Assembly: GCA_026261815.1 (NCBI GenBank)
Contig: JAMPIT010000549.1
Coordinates: forward strand, 744,001 to 808,000
Reading direction: 5' to 3'
DNA from: Monarcha castaneiventris obscurior
Taxonomy: Eukaryota > Chordata > Aves > Passeriformes > Monarchidae
DNA length: 64,000 nucleotides
Position 1 is the first letter of the stretch; each line of letters opens with the position of its first letter. Under the pieces are notes generated by a model, which worked only from the letters and a program-made list of their open reading frames with translations, had not been told where the DNA came from and made no database searches. This document shows, piece by piece, positions 49,346 to 61,907 of the stretch. The position numbers and the translations under genes are program-made.

Positions 49346-51049
49346 AAGTATGTCAGCAAAACTTAATTGTCTGAACCAGGTGATTCTGCTGAACCATCAT
49401 GGCCCTGGAGACCGAAACTGGAGTGTCCCAAAATACTCTTACCTCTGGAAGCTTGCAGAAATTTTTGCATGAGCAATGGGCTACATGGATGCTCCCTGGA
49501 TTTTGTTTAATGTATCTAGACCTAGAGAAGAACAAACCAATTAAATTTAAATCCATGGGCTGTTTAATTCAAATCAACAGGGTCTAAATCATTTGTTGCT
49601 TTTGTGTTCATCACAAAGTAATACATTACCATTAAAAAACTCCACCAAACACACATCCAGAACTCCCATTAAAATCATATCTTGCAGGATGACTTTCTTT
49701 TGCCTAGATGCAGCTCCACGTGTTCCACAGTCATTCACATCTCAGTTTTCCATCATTTGAGTCCCAGTTTTCCATCATTTGACTTGGAGACTTGGGTGAA
49801 AACAGGACCAACAGTTTACTGCCTTTTTCAGAGCAGGGAGCATGGAAGGGTGGGTTCAAGGGCAAGAAGAGACATTTTAGGGCCATTAGAAGGGAGACAA
49901 CTTGTGTGGTCCTCTGGGAAGAGGTCTGCCTCTTCCAAACTTCCTCAGGGTGGTGATTGCTGTAATTTACCTGTGGAATGAAGGGAAAAGCAAAGGAGAC
50001 ACAAAACTAAACCGAGCTCCCTTTAACACAGTGAGCAGCCAGCAGATTTGCCTTTTGTTTCCTTATTTTCCCATGAATTCTTTGATTACAGGTCTTGTAT
50101 GTTAATTTAAAATGAACAAATAAAAGAGGTTATATATTTTGTGCTGGGTGTACTTTTTTTTGCTTCAGGAGTGGGTAAATAGAGCCCAGTTAATTGCTTC
50201 AGTTGTTTTTTGTGAAAACAGACTGGTTTTCAAATGAATCACATTAGTGAAGCATAAGAAATGGTGTTAGAAAATTGTTGAGGTTTCTTTCTAATTAGGG
50301 CCACTGAGAATAATATTGTATTTATAACTGTGTTGAATTAACATTTCATATTTAGCTGCAGGTGTCCATTTCAGTGATTTATTCTCATTAAACCATTGAA
50401 AAAATATAAAAAGGAAATCCCTCCTTCTCAGAGACAGTCCACAGCATTTTTTTCCAAAAATCTTTTTCCTGCAGAACAAGAAATTATATGCACTGATTTT
50501 CATAACTAATTAGGATGAAAATAAAATTCCAAATATATCTAAGAAAAGTCTAATTTTTTAAAGAGTTTTTGTTCAGTCATTGAGAGATGCAGTTTCTCTG
50601 CAACCTGGGAATCCAAAGATGAAAAGGATAAATTAGGCAGTCAATATTTAAGGATAATTTAAAATTCAGTGGAGATTATCAACTTCATGAAAGTCAATTT
50701 CGAGAGATTTTATGCTGTAAATAATATATTGTTGCTTGTGTTTTGCCTTAAATTGAGTGCTTTGGGCTGGAGAAATGCTTATCTCTGAGGTATTTTTCTG
50801 AGATCCTGTATCCTTGCATGACACAAGTAGGATTTAGGCAGTTGTTCTTTTCCTGTGCACATGGTTTTGGTGTCTCTTTCCCACTCTTGCTCTTGCCCAC
50901 AGCTCTCACTTTCTCTTTGCTCCTCCTTCCTTCCTCCTCGTGACACCCAGAGCAGGCAACAGCAGGATGCACACCTAGGAAAATATTTCTTATTTAAACC
51001 AATAAAAAATATACACAAGCTAGTCCCAAGTGGCGTTTTTCCACTTATG
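49346..51049. other. AT-rich non-coding DNA
   Basis: Contains an 18-base tandem duplication (49,743-49,760 and 49,765-49,782, 22-base period). No exon or RNA gene supported. Confidence 0.35.
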
Positions 51050-51365
51050 AATCATAGAATCATGGAGTCCCAGACAGTTTTGGGAGGGAAGGGACCTTAA
51101 AGCCCACCCAGTGCCACCCCTTCCATGGTCAGGGACACCTTCCACTAGCCCAGGGTGCTCCAAGCCCTGTCCAACCTGGCCTTGGACACTTCCAGGGATC
51201 CAGGGGCAGCCACAGCTTCTCTGGGCACCCTGTGCCAGGGCCTCCCCACCCTCAGTGGGAACAATTCCTCCCCAGTATCCCATTTAACCCTGCCATCCAT
51301 CAGCCTAAAGCCATTCCCCTTTATCCTGTCACTCTGTGCCCTCTTAAAAAGTCCCTCAAAAATTT
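51050..51365 (-). mobile_element. CR1 3' fragment, CAGACAG variant
   Basis: Opens with GAATCATAGAATCATGGAG, carries the same CAGACAGTTTTGGGAGGGAAG word as the copy 2 kb to the left, and extends slightly further (CTTTATCCTGTCACTCTGTGC, CTCTTAAAAAGTCCCTC). Minus strand, 5'-truncated. Confidence 0.92.
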
Positions 51366-52503
51366 GCCCTTGAGTTATCAGAACACTTCCTTCACCATCC
51401 ATTGGGAATTGCTTGGTATTCGATGTTCTATTTTTTTTTGTGTGGGCTGGGAGGATTAATTCTACCCATAAGAGCACCCTGAAGAAGTACCTTGGTGGTG
51501 TGATTTGCTTCATTTTAAAGAATAGTAAGTGACTGTTATGTGAGCTCTTTCTAGATGGCAAAGAAAGTATTTATTTTAGGGTGAATATTTACAACATTCT
51601 CAAATCCAAGACTGTTTCGATGAAAGCTAACTTAAATTAAATTTTCTTTTAAAATTTTGAGAGTTGGTAATAAAAGTATTGTTAATACTCAAATCTAACA
51701 AATATGCTACACTTACATTAAGATAATGGTAATATTTTCTACTTTGGTCCACAGTGCAAAAATAGGCTTACAGCCACACAGCACTACACAGAAACTGACT
51801 CCATGGATGGATGTCTTGAAGAGCTAGAATATTTTTCTGAAAACATACAAAACTGGATCTTTTTCTTCCAGCCATGAAACTGACATTAATATTGGCTGTG
51901 GGGAAGCTTTTCTTTTTCAATGAAGTTTACGTTGTTTTTAAATGTTGTGTTACTACCTAATATTTCACCATTTGTCTTGCAAATGTCTTCCAGATATCAA
52001 AAGACTTGAGTAAATCTAAAACCTGGCTTTAAACATGCAAGAATAACTTGTTTTCTGTCTTTGTGCTGCTTAAGCAGGCTGAACAGAAATTGAAAACCTA
52101 AAAAAATCTCTATGCATGGGTTCCCATTTGGACCTGAGTGCATTGTTTGATGCAGTTCTCCTCTTGTGCTCTGTGTTTGCTTTGTACGGACTCACATGGG
52201 CAATATCACCCTCATTTTGATTAGGTCCAAGAACTGGTGAGATGCATTTTGAAATGAAAGAATATACAGATATTCTACTATGAGTTCTTGAAAACAAGTC
52301 ATCTGAGCTCCAGATTTTGTTCTGAGAAAATATTGTGAAAATCTCCTTTTTCACTGAAAAAAAAAAAAAACCCTGACCAAGAAATTGTCACATTTCCCTG
52401 TCTCATTACAGCAGTATTATGCCATTAAAAAAATTAAAAAAAAAAAAAAAAAAGCATTTTCTAGTTTATTTTATACTAAGGGATAACTTTAAAAAGTTCT
52501 TTG
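51366..52503. other. AT-rich non-coding DNA
   Basis: No exon supported. An 18-base A run lies at 52,436-52,453 near the LTR fragment to the right. Confidence 0.35.
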
Positions 52504-52680
52504 CATCCTGGTTCTGGCCAGGACAGGGTTAATTTCTGCAGTGGCTGGGAGGGGCATGGCCAGGACCCAGACATTCTATCCCCACTCACAGCACTGCTGG
52601 AGGTGCAGAGAGGGAGAAGGGGTTCCTTCTGGTCTAGAAAACGTGGCTTCAAGAATTGAAATTATACCTTTGCAATTGCA
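52504..52680 (+). mobile_element. LTR 5' fragment
   Basis: CATCCTGGTTCTGGCCAGGACAGGGTTAAT, then GGGAGGGGCATGGCCAGGACCC and CCTTCTGGTCTAGAAAACGTGGCT, match in order the left part of the LTR at 39,140. Only the first about 175 bases remain; the rest is deleted or never inserted. No duplication visible. Confidence 0.75.
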
Positions 52681-54315
52681 GTGTGAGTCAGGATATATGG
52701 GTTGATAAATCTGCATATTTCTAACCAATGAATTATTCTATGAATCACAATTCAAATCTTCAGCAGGCACAAACCCAAGTAATTTCTGATCAGATCATCT
52801 TGAATTTCGTGTCTCATAAAAACATGAAATGTAGCCTTTTTCTTATAAGGAGTCAGTGTTGTATATTCCCCTCAACGACTTTTAGTGATTGTTAAAAACC
52901 TTCAGCAAATGTATTCATTTCAAGAGTTTAAAATCAAGGTAAATATTCAGCATTAAAATAGAACATTTCTGATGAAATTTGATTTACTGCCTCTTAAAGA
53001 TTGGAAGTCTTCTATCACATGATAAGAATCTTAATTCAGGAGGAACATGTGACAGTCTTCACTCATCTGTGTAAGTGCACCGTATTAAAAGCCTGTAAAA
53101 TGCTCTGTCTGTGTTGTTCACAGTTCTTTCCCTCTATGTGCTTTGCACCATAAATCAACTTGTTGGTGCAGTAGAGCTACACCAGACTGGTACAAAACAA
53201 TCCTGCACACGCCTGCACAGCTTCCCTCAGTTAAGATTTGCAGCACAAATATTAAGACTGGTGTGAAGACGTTGAATGAGAGTTTATGTGTGTGAAAACA
53301 CCAGTTCCTTCTAGCAAGGACAAGATGTACGTGGACAGCAGATGTTGGTGGCACCTAATTAGCAGGTTATCAAGATTAGAGCACAGCTAGGAGATATTCT
53401 CAAGACACTCAGACAGTGAAGGCCTTAGACATCTTAAAAGACAGATTAGACTTGACTAAAACTGGATTGCTTTGAAAATATTCTGCCAGCACAGCAGCAC
53501 TTTTAGGTAAGAAAACTTTAACTATTATGCAGGGTAATTGCAAAATATAATACACTATTAGATTATTTACTTAATTTGAGATCAAACGAGGTCAGATGAG
53601 GACAGGACATGAGTAGATTCTTGTATACCAGTGTGCAATTCCTATCTTTTTTGTGTAATCTGTGTCTGATCCCTCTATGCACAATAATATTCTTGCACTT
53701 TGCATCTTGCATTTTTACTAAGAAATAAACTCACCTGATAGAAACTAGCATGATTTCCCTGCACTGTGCCAGCTCTGTGACATCTGATGATCTGGTCTGT
53801 GTTGGATATAAAATGGATTAGGGTTTGGGGTGTTTGATCCCAGGTGGTTTCAGCAGGGATTCTGTGTCCAGGACCAGTATATGTGTAAGTGGGTGTGTGG
53901 GGGTTTGTAAACAGGTGTGTCCCCAAATTGGACAAATTTAACTCCCCTGCTTCAATTGCTGGTCTCAATAGAACTTTTTTATTAAAATTTAAAACCAAGG
54001 CAGCCGGAAGGTAGAGAAAGCAACAAGGTTTCACTTCTTTTTTCTTTAAGCATTTCCCTCGATTGCCTAGGCCAGATAAATTTGCCTCAGAAATCAGCTA
54101 TGACTCTCCTTGTCTTCCCTCTCAAAGTTTGCTGTCTGTTGTCCCCCTGTGACATGATTTTCATCAGCCACAGCTCAAGGTGGGTCATGTTCCTCCTACA
54201 CATGGGCTCCTCCAGAAAATCAAAATGCTCTTAAACTCCCCCTAGGCCTTAAGGAGTATAATAAGCAAATCAAGTACAATGATGCTGTCTGTCGCTAAAT
54301 TACACTCTTTAAATG
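52681..54315. other. AT-rich non-coding DNA
   Basis: No supported exon, RNA gene or repeat. Confidence 0.35.
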
Positions 54316-54440
54316 CAGAATCATAAAATCACAGGTCAGTTTAGTCTGGTAGCTCCACTTGTCAAATCCCCTGCTAGAAGCAAGTCTGGTTGTGGCATGA
54401 GCTCAGGTTGCTCAGATCCATGTTCTGTTGAATAATCAAT
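54316..54440 (-). mobile_element. Old CR1 3' fragment
   Basis: AGAATCATAAAATCACAGGTCAG, CCCCTGCTAGAAGCAAG and GAGCTCAGGTTGCTCAGATCC follow the CR1 tail in inverted orientation, but with heavy divergence, suggesting an older insertion than the others. Confidence 0.6.
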
Positions 54441-56591
54441 ATGTAAAAACATGGGGATTCCACGGTGATTTCTGTTTCTTAACATTTTATATTTCCAAAC
54501 AAAAAGCTTTGAAAGAAGTGTTTGCAGCTTATCTTCCTAGGTTTCTGCAGGGGGATTGATGTTTTATCAGGATATGGCATATTATGGAAACAGTTTAAAA
54601 AATGAAGAGTAAAGGTGAAGGGATTTTCGTACATATTTTCTTTGAATGTTTTGCTTGATCAGTCTTATGTTTTTGGAAAGGGACAACTCCCTCACTCTAA
54701 AGAAAGGAAGTTCCTTTCCCAGTCTGCTCTAAGTAGGATTGCACTTGATACTAAAATCTGTCAGTGACTTAGAAACAGAGTGACAGGAGTAATTAGTGCC
54801 AGCAGGATGAAGCTTCCTAAGTGGGAAAAATCAAGTAGAAAGAGACCTGCATGAGAGCTCATTTCTTTCTTCAGAAGTGGAAATTGGTGAGGAAGGAAGA
54901 CTGGGCTGCGCTGTGTGTTTGGCATTGAACTGCTCAGCCTACAGAGACCTCAAAATACTAAGGGAAGGACTAGTTCAGCCTGAAATATTTAATAGGATTG
55001 ATCGAATTATTTTGTTCAAAATGATTTCACCACAAGATGGATTTAAGTTTCCTTTTTTGCTGAACCTATGAGACAGAATCTTTGTCATCCCTGTAGAAAA
55101 AACAGTCAATGTACTTATAATTTTTCCACATCATGAAGCATTACTACACCAGCGTTTCCTTCTTCTCTCGTAATCTTTGCATATAAAGAGGGAAAATAAT
55201 TTTTAAGCACTTGACAAGTGTTGTTGGAAGGGTTCCATATAAGTGTGTATGTGGAGTGTGTGACTGAAGAATCCCACAGGTTTCCTGTCAGGCACCATTT
55301 ATTTGATTTGAAGGAGTTAACATCTAATTTCTTTAAATCTAGTTCCCTGACTCCTTTTTCTCTTGGGTAAGGACAACTCCTAAAACAGTGGACAATTACA
55401 CCGTAATTATGTACTCATAAAATTGCATAACTATATAAGCATATCATTATATGAGCATCTAATTTTAACATATTCCAGACCTGGTAAAATGGAGGAAGCC
55501 GCTTCACAGTGGCTTTGCAGTGCCCACCTGCAGTGTAAGAGTCCTTTACAGGACATCACTTGGGACAGAAGGTCGTGGAGAGAGGAGACAGAAGGAGTGA
55601 AAAAGGACGAGTGTCAGCACACCAAGGGTCCATGGAGCCCACCCAGTTTTGGTAGGGTGTTGGTGGTGAGCTTGTGGTACCCTCATTTGTCCCTGCTTTG
55701 AATTAAAAACTTGAACTTTGTGATAAAGAATTTTCCAATAAGCTAAGGCAAATCTTTCCAAGTTTACCTTTTGCCAGTATTAACTATCGGGGGTTACAGG
55801 TTAAAAGAGGACTATCTCATCCTTATGCATTTAATTACTTTTTTCTAATTTCTCACTAAAACAATGTGATGTTTTTGTTTACTTTTGAACTCAAAGGTGA
55901 TGTGGTTTTCTTCCACTGATTCATGGGAAGCACATAAGAGGAGTGTTTAACTACACAGTGTAGTGAAATCTTTGAACAACCCATCTAAAACAGATCTTTG
56001 AATGTGGTTCAATTTGGCATTTTGCAAGAAAATTTCAGCTTTTTCTTATTTCCTTGCAGTTAGCTGTTAATGAGTTGTATTATGCAATATTTTACATAGA
56101 TAGAGGCTTTATATATTAAAATTAGGCAGTGGTTACTAATTTTTCCATCACTTAGTAGATATCAGTGCTCTTTCCCTGGAAAAATTAAATTTAGAAACAG
56201 AAGAGCCTGATCCTGTTCCATTGAAGGCATTGGGAGATTTTCTATTGCTTCTAGTGGGATTTGGATCAAAACTGAAAGAATAATTACAGTATTGGTATGT
56301 ATACTTTTATGAACAAACATAATTTTATTAAAAAAAAAATTCAGCGGATAAAGTAAGAGTCATATATTTATTATATTTGAATATTAGCAATGCCTTTATT
56401 ACCAAGCCTCACAATCTTAACCGAAAAGTTAATTTAAATTAGCTGTCATCTGAACCACTGGCTAGAGATTTGCAAATGTGCTAAGTAACCATTCATTTCT
56501 AAATTCTGCTTTTCCTCAGAAAGCTCTATCAGTGTTTAGAGAGCACTAGAAACCCATATGAAGTGTGCTGTACTGAGCTGGGCCATGAAAG
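54441..56591. other. AT-rich non-coding DNA
   Basis: A GC-richer patch at 55,480-55,690 carries a 92-codon open frame without recognisable similarity. Nothing else can be assigned. Confidence 0.35.
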
Positions 56592-57007
56592 TGATGCCTG
56601 AGGTGGCCACCTAAAAACAGAGACTAGACAAGAATAAGGAGATAAAAGTAGGTATTTATTTGAAGGGCCTTCAAGGTACACCCTGGGGAGTTAAAAGGCT
56701 ACACCCAAAATGGACCCTGGCTCATGTGTTCTTCACACTTTCATAAGTTTGGTTCATTTGCATATCAGGGTTAATTCTCCAATTATAACCTCAGCTCATG
56801 ATGTAATTACCCCAAGTTTGGCCCTCCTTCAGAGGCTTTCAGTTTACACATTTTGGGGCCTGGTGTCCTTGAGATGGAAACCTAGAGAGGTTTGTTTTGT
56901 CTAACCAGCATAAGAGAACAGTAACTAACAGGCCACAGGGAACTTCAGAGTTACACACTAGGCAGTACACGATTTGAAAAATACAAAAGTAAAAACCTAA
57001 GGCATCA
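56592..57007 (-). mobile_element. ERV1-like solo LTR with 4-bp TSD
   Basis: A 416-bp element with terminal inverted repeats: TGATGCCTGAGG at the left end and CCTAAGGCATCA at the right (11 of 12 positions pair). The tetramer AAAG flanks it exactly (56,588-56,591 and 57,008-57,011). On the minus strand an AATAAA signal (56,660-56,655) precedes the 3' part (CTTATTCTTGTCTAGTCTCTG), as in an R-U5 boundary. A 4-bp duplication is characteristic of class I (gammaretrovirus-like) elements. No internal viral sequence is present. Confidence 0.9.
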
Positions 57008-59259
57008 AAAGTATTGTGTAGTCAGGGATTTGCTACTTAATTGCACATTATTGTGCAGCAAATTAATTTATTTTCACCTGTCTGCAAGCATGTGAACATG
57101 TGTCACTTTTCCATAAACTTCATTAGTTTTCATCACAGAGAGGTCTGATAAAGCCTGATGGTTATTCTTACCTCTGTATTGATCAGAAATGCTACATCAT
57201 CTTGAAATACTGATGATCAAGGGTCTGCCTGTGAGAGCTCATGAGTGTATTGAGTTAGAATGTTTTCCATCAATTTTTTCCAGTAATAACCTTGGTCCAT
57301 TTGAGACATTGTTTAATAGTCCATAACTCCTACTTTAATAGGAAACAATAATTGATTTCTACTTGTACTCGAATACTGTAGGCAATAAATTTTAACACAT
57401 TTAATACCCAGTTAATGACACACCTCTGGAAATGGTAGTGGAAGGAAAGTCTGGGCCATCACTGTTTGCAAATGCAACCTTGAATATTTACAGGGTGTTT
57501 ACTCAAGTCACGCAGAGTACAAAGGAACTAATGATTTTTCTACAGGGGGAAAACCCCCAAACCTCCAACAAAACAAAACAAACCCAAGCAAGCAGCATAA
57601 CCAACAACAGCACACTGTGCCATTGTGACTTTGTTAACATGTACATCATCAAGTGTGTTGTAACACAGCCAACCACAAATGTGTGAATATAAAGGAATTC
57701 ACTGGGATGTGTAAGAAGCTGATACTCCAGATGATTGAAATGAGTGGAGATCTCCTAAGAGATTGATTCTGTATTTCTCTGCTGATTGACTAATGACAAA
57801 TAAGCTTAAAAGTTCTGTTATTCTCTTTCTTGGGGATCCAAGTGACAGAGTTGAATACTACGGAAGAACTCAAGCTTCACTATTTCTTGATTGAAGGAAA
57901 ATTTACTGCAACATAATCTTGTGATTCAGCTTGCTCTGTGGCAGGTGAAGAGAAGAGATTAAAAATATTGCATGGGTAGTGTTAATTTGAAAAGTCATCC
58001 TTTCCCTAGGAGACAGCCACTTGTATGAGTTTTCTGGTCTAAATACGTGACAGAAGATACAGTTTCTAACACCACTATTTCCTGAAATTCACTTGCTTTT
58101 TATTTCATTAAAATCACTCTCAGGAGCAAGGGGGAAGGAGGGCAAAGAAGACAGAGCGGGAGGGAGGAAGAAAAGAACAAATGAACAAACAACCCTAACA
58201 GTTTGCAATTTAGTAATTATATATAATTGAGCATCCATGGTCATGGAAATTACTGATTGCATGTGAATCTGCAGGTCAGTGCTTGCTTTTAAATAAGATT
58301 TGAGGAAGCACCAGGGCAGCAGGGAGAATGGAAATGATCCACCTTCTCTGCTAGTAATGAAAATCAACAGGCTGAGATCAAGATACCACGGGCAATCCAG
58401 TGCTCTGGTGAGGGGTAATGGAACACACAGAAGACATTGTTTATGTTATTTTTTCCTCAGCTTTATATGTGTTTCAGATTTGGAAAGCGACCACTTTTTA
58501 CTGTGCATTGACCCCTCCCCATGTAAATAGAATAAATGGCATGGTGTCTCTGCCACTAAACATGTTCCTGAATGGAACAGGATGCAGTGGAGAAGGCAGA
58601 GATAGCGGATAGATTTATAATAAAAACAGCAGCTAGTGCCTGTAGAATTCTCTAGAGTTCAACTTTGCACCCTAACAATTCACATGTATCTGAAGTGGAT
58701 ATTTTATTAAAGTTTAGGTAAGCCCATGGCATTAGAACCATATAAATAAATCTTTAAATGTCCAATAAATAATGTCCATTGTTATGCAAGATTTTTGGAA
58801 TTGGCATTCTGTTCAGCTTTTGATAAGGTAGTGCTCAAACCCCCAGAAAACTCCTGGGAAATTTAATATTTTAGTGGTTTTGTCATTATATTCCTTTTAA
58901 GATTGGGTTTTCTACTTTGTTTTTGATATATTATAGCACTGAATTATTAAATAGATGAAAAATTACGTGCTACGGGTGGCAGACTTTATTGATTAGGCCT
59001 TTTTACTACTTGAAAAATTTTTGATAGAATTTTTGGTCTTTTTTTGCATTAAATAGGGACAAAAAATTATTAACTGCATTTTATATACAAGTCCTACTTT
59101 GGGACACGGATGCAGCATGATGATTTCTTTGAGATCTCTCCCTAATTCATTTCATACCTGTTTTTCTTTCAGCCAAGTTTAGTTACATCAGTTTTTGTGG
59201 ATGTCTATAAAATCAGACTTACCATTTGATTTTTTAAATTGTGTTTTTCCGTTGGATTT
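57008..59259. other. AT-rich non-coding DNA
   Basis: No supported exon, RNA gene or repeat. Confidence 0.35.
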
Positions 59260-59470
59260 AAGTTGTGCTTTTTAATGATGCTTGACATATTGGTGCTGAC
59301 AATGGCAGCTTAAAGAACCTGCAGCACATCTCCAGTCACAAGGTGCTCTTGCTGACATCACCTTGGAACATGGTGTAATTGCCAGGATTTTTTAAGAATC
59401 ACTCATTTATGTAACTGAGGAAATAAATAGCTGTAATCCTGAGTATCTGCTGTTTGTTTCACACTTGCAT
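59260..59470. promoter_or_regulatory. Possible conserved non-coding element
   Basis: Repeat-free block with TTTTTAATGATGC, ACAATGG (SOX-like), GACATCACCTTGGAACATGG and AGGAAATAAATAGCTG. It stands out as complex sequence within low-complexity AT-rich surroundings. Another SOX-like ACAATGG word lies at about 59,857. Inference only. Confidence 0.22.
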
Positions 59471-60764
59471 TTTAATTTTCTTCAGAAGTTTATAAGGGAG
59501 AAGTACATTATCTTTACACTAGGAGTTAATGGCTAATTAATAGGTTTTGTGTCACACATGATGACTTCTGCCCCTGAACTGTAGAGAGATTTGTTGCTTG
59601 TGAAAAAAATACATAACAAACATTTTTGGAGGTTCACCATCAAAACACATAATTTCCTCTCCTTTTGAGTATGATTTACCTTTATTTTTTTAACTAAACT
59701 GAAAAGCTAAAGCCATCCAAATGAGGATGGGAGATGTTTTGGCTTTATTTTGTTTCAAATTTGATGCCATTCGATTAATACCATTGTTTATTTCAAGTGT
59801 AAAATGTAAAAAAAGTCATTATGGGATCTTGGATGATTAAAGTTAATAATAAGCAACAATGGCCAGAAATGCTGGAGAAAAAAGGATTATGAAACATAAT
59901 GAATGGACTGTGTGTTGTTTGATGCAAAATCAACTTTATCAGACTTAATCTTCAGACTTGCTTTTTAAGATGTTCTGAGATATGGCACAAATGATGGCAA
60001 TTAAAAGGGAAGGGGGAAATAGGAAAGGTAAGAAATTGTAGATATTGAAAAAATTTCATTCTACTGTCTTGCTGTTTCTCTCTGAAATAATATATAAATA
60101 CTACAATAAATAAAGCTGGACCCTGCTAACACTGTATTTGCTAACAAAGGCATTGCTACCCTTTTCTCCAAGAAAAAATCTAAAACACCTGATTCCCCAG
60201 GCTCAAGGACCTCTCCTCTATGGACAACATTGATCTGCTTCTGAATTATTGTATCAAATGTCTTTCAGTCAAGAACAAACAGACACGTTGCTCTAATACA
60301 GAGTGGGTAGAATAATATATTGGCTTCAGCAGTACATTTTTTATTTCTGGGCTGGCCTGAAAACTGCAGTGGACAACCTGAAGCATGGTATGTTTAGACA
60401 GATGGGTTTGAAAGAGCCCTTTGTACACTTCTCAGTCTTACTGAGAGACAGGACAAAGTTCAGGTATATTAGCAGTTTAGCTTAATAAAGCTTAGTTTGT
60501 TTATTCACTCCCAAAAAAACCTTAAAAAACCAAAGGAAATTGAATTCTGTGGAGAAGTTTTTTGCCAGCCGTGGTTTCGATGGCTTTTCCCTGCTGTTAG
60601 AGAGAAACAGGGAAATCTAGAATGAACAAGTGCTGAAGTGTGGGTAGACCTCACAGTATTTACCATCTCTTGTTTTCAGCATCTTCCCCCAAAAGAGAAG
60701 GGGGAGAATATAGAATATAGTGCTTTTGTTGGCCAAATTTCCTTTAATTTTATTTCAGGCCAAG
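59471..60764. other. AT-rich non-coding DNA
   Basis: No supported exon, RNA gene or repeat. Confidence 0.35.
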
Positions 60765-60855
60765 GCCCTGAGCAACCTGCTTAATCAAAGACGTTGAACT
60801 GGATGATCTCCAAAAAAGGTTTCTTCTGTTCTTAAACATTTCATGATTTTGTTTC
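60765..60855 (+). mobile_element. Decayed CR1 3' end
   Basis: GGCCCTGAGCAACCTGC, GAACTGGATGATCTCCA and ATTTCATGATTTTG follow the CR1 tail in sense orientation with internal loss. A short, old copy. Confidence 0.6.
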
Positions 60856-61455
60856 TAAGAATGGACAAAGTCACAAACTGGGGGAGAGGAAGAAAGGAAG
60901 CAGTTACACCAGGAACCAAGATGTGGGGTTAACAAAACACAGCTGTACACCACTATTACTATGGCTCCATCCTTTGAAAGCACCACACAATTAAAACAGA
61001 AGGGAAATCAAACAGGCTAAAAATCAATTGGTTTTTATGCATATTTAGCACTTAAATCCTCTGGACATTTTTCAGTTTGTTAGAACATGTTTGCTAATAG
61101 CTAATAGTGTTCCAAGCAAAAGTAATGCTTTTATAATACTTGCCTGTAAGTTTTCCTATTTACTTGGCACTCGTTATTCTTTTTGTGAATAAATAGATTT
61201 ACTACTCTAATTGTGTATTACATGTGGGAGCTGTAAATAATGTCCTCTACATGGAAACAGGAAATAGCTTTCCTGGAAGCTGTCCATGTTTGATTTGGTG
61301 TCTAGTTAGAGCTAACATTTATTCTAAAAGTACAGACTGAGTGCAGATTTGTACCAAGGATGGTTAGGCTGAGATCATAATACCAATGGCTCTGTCACAG
61401 GAACACCAGAAGTTTCAGGAAAGGTAACTGCAGCTGCTTTGTACTAATTTTTTTA
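60856..61455. other. AT-rich non-coding DNA
   Basis: No supported exon, RNA gene or repeat. Confidence 0.35.
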
Positions 61456-61660
61456 TGAGGGTGGGGAGGTCTTGGCACAGGGTGCCCAGAGAAGCTGTGG
61501 CTGCCCCTGGATCCCTGGAAATGTCCAAGACCCAGCTGGACAGGGCTTGGAGAAACCTGGGATAGTGAAAGATGCTCCTGTGCAGGGAAGGTAGATCAGA
61601 ACCAGATAACCTTTAAAGGTCCTTTCCAACCCGAAGTATCCTGTGATTCTATGATTCTTG
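61456..61660 (+). mobile_element. CR1 3' end with terminal octamers
   Basis: GGGTGGGGAGGTCTTGGCAC, CTGTGGCTGCCCCTGG and GATAACCTTTAAAGGTCCTTTCC lead to GTGATTCTATGATTCTTG, the CR1 terminal octamers, in sense orientation. About 205 bp, 5'-truncated. Confidence 0.9.
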
Positions 61661-61907
61661 TTGCAAATGAGCAGTGATAGAGTAAGGAAAAATAACTTCC
61701 ACAAGAGTTTTTTTTCACATTTACAGTGGCCAAAAATATAGCTTTAATTTTATTCTGTTTCCAGATTATGGTCATTATTGAAGTAGACAAGAAAAGGGAC
61801 CGAAAGAGAGAGAAGAGATAAATAAAAATAATACTCTATCTGTTGTGCAGGAGATATTGACAAGTAGATTAACAGCCCAAATGACCAATCAGTCAATAAA
61901 TAGTTCT
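61661..61907. other. Spacer between convergent CR1 tails
   Basis: AT-rich, nothing assigned. The CR1 copies on its two sides have their 3' ends facing each other. Confidence 0.4.
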
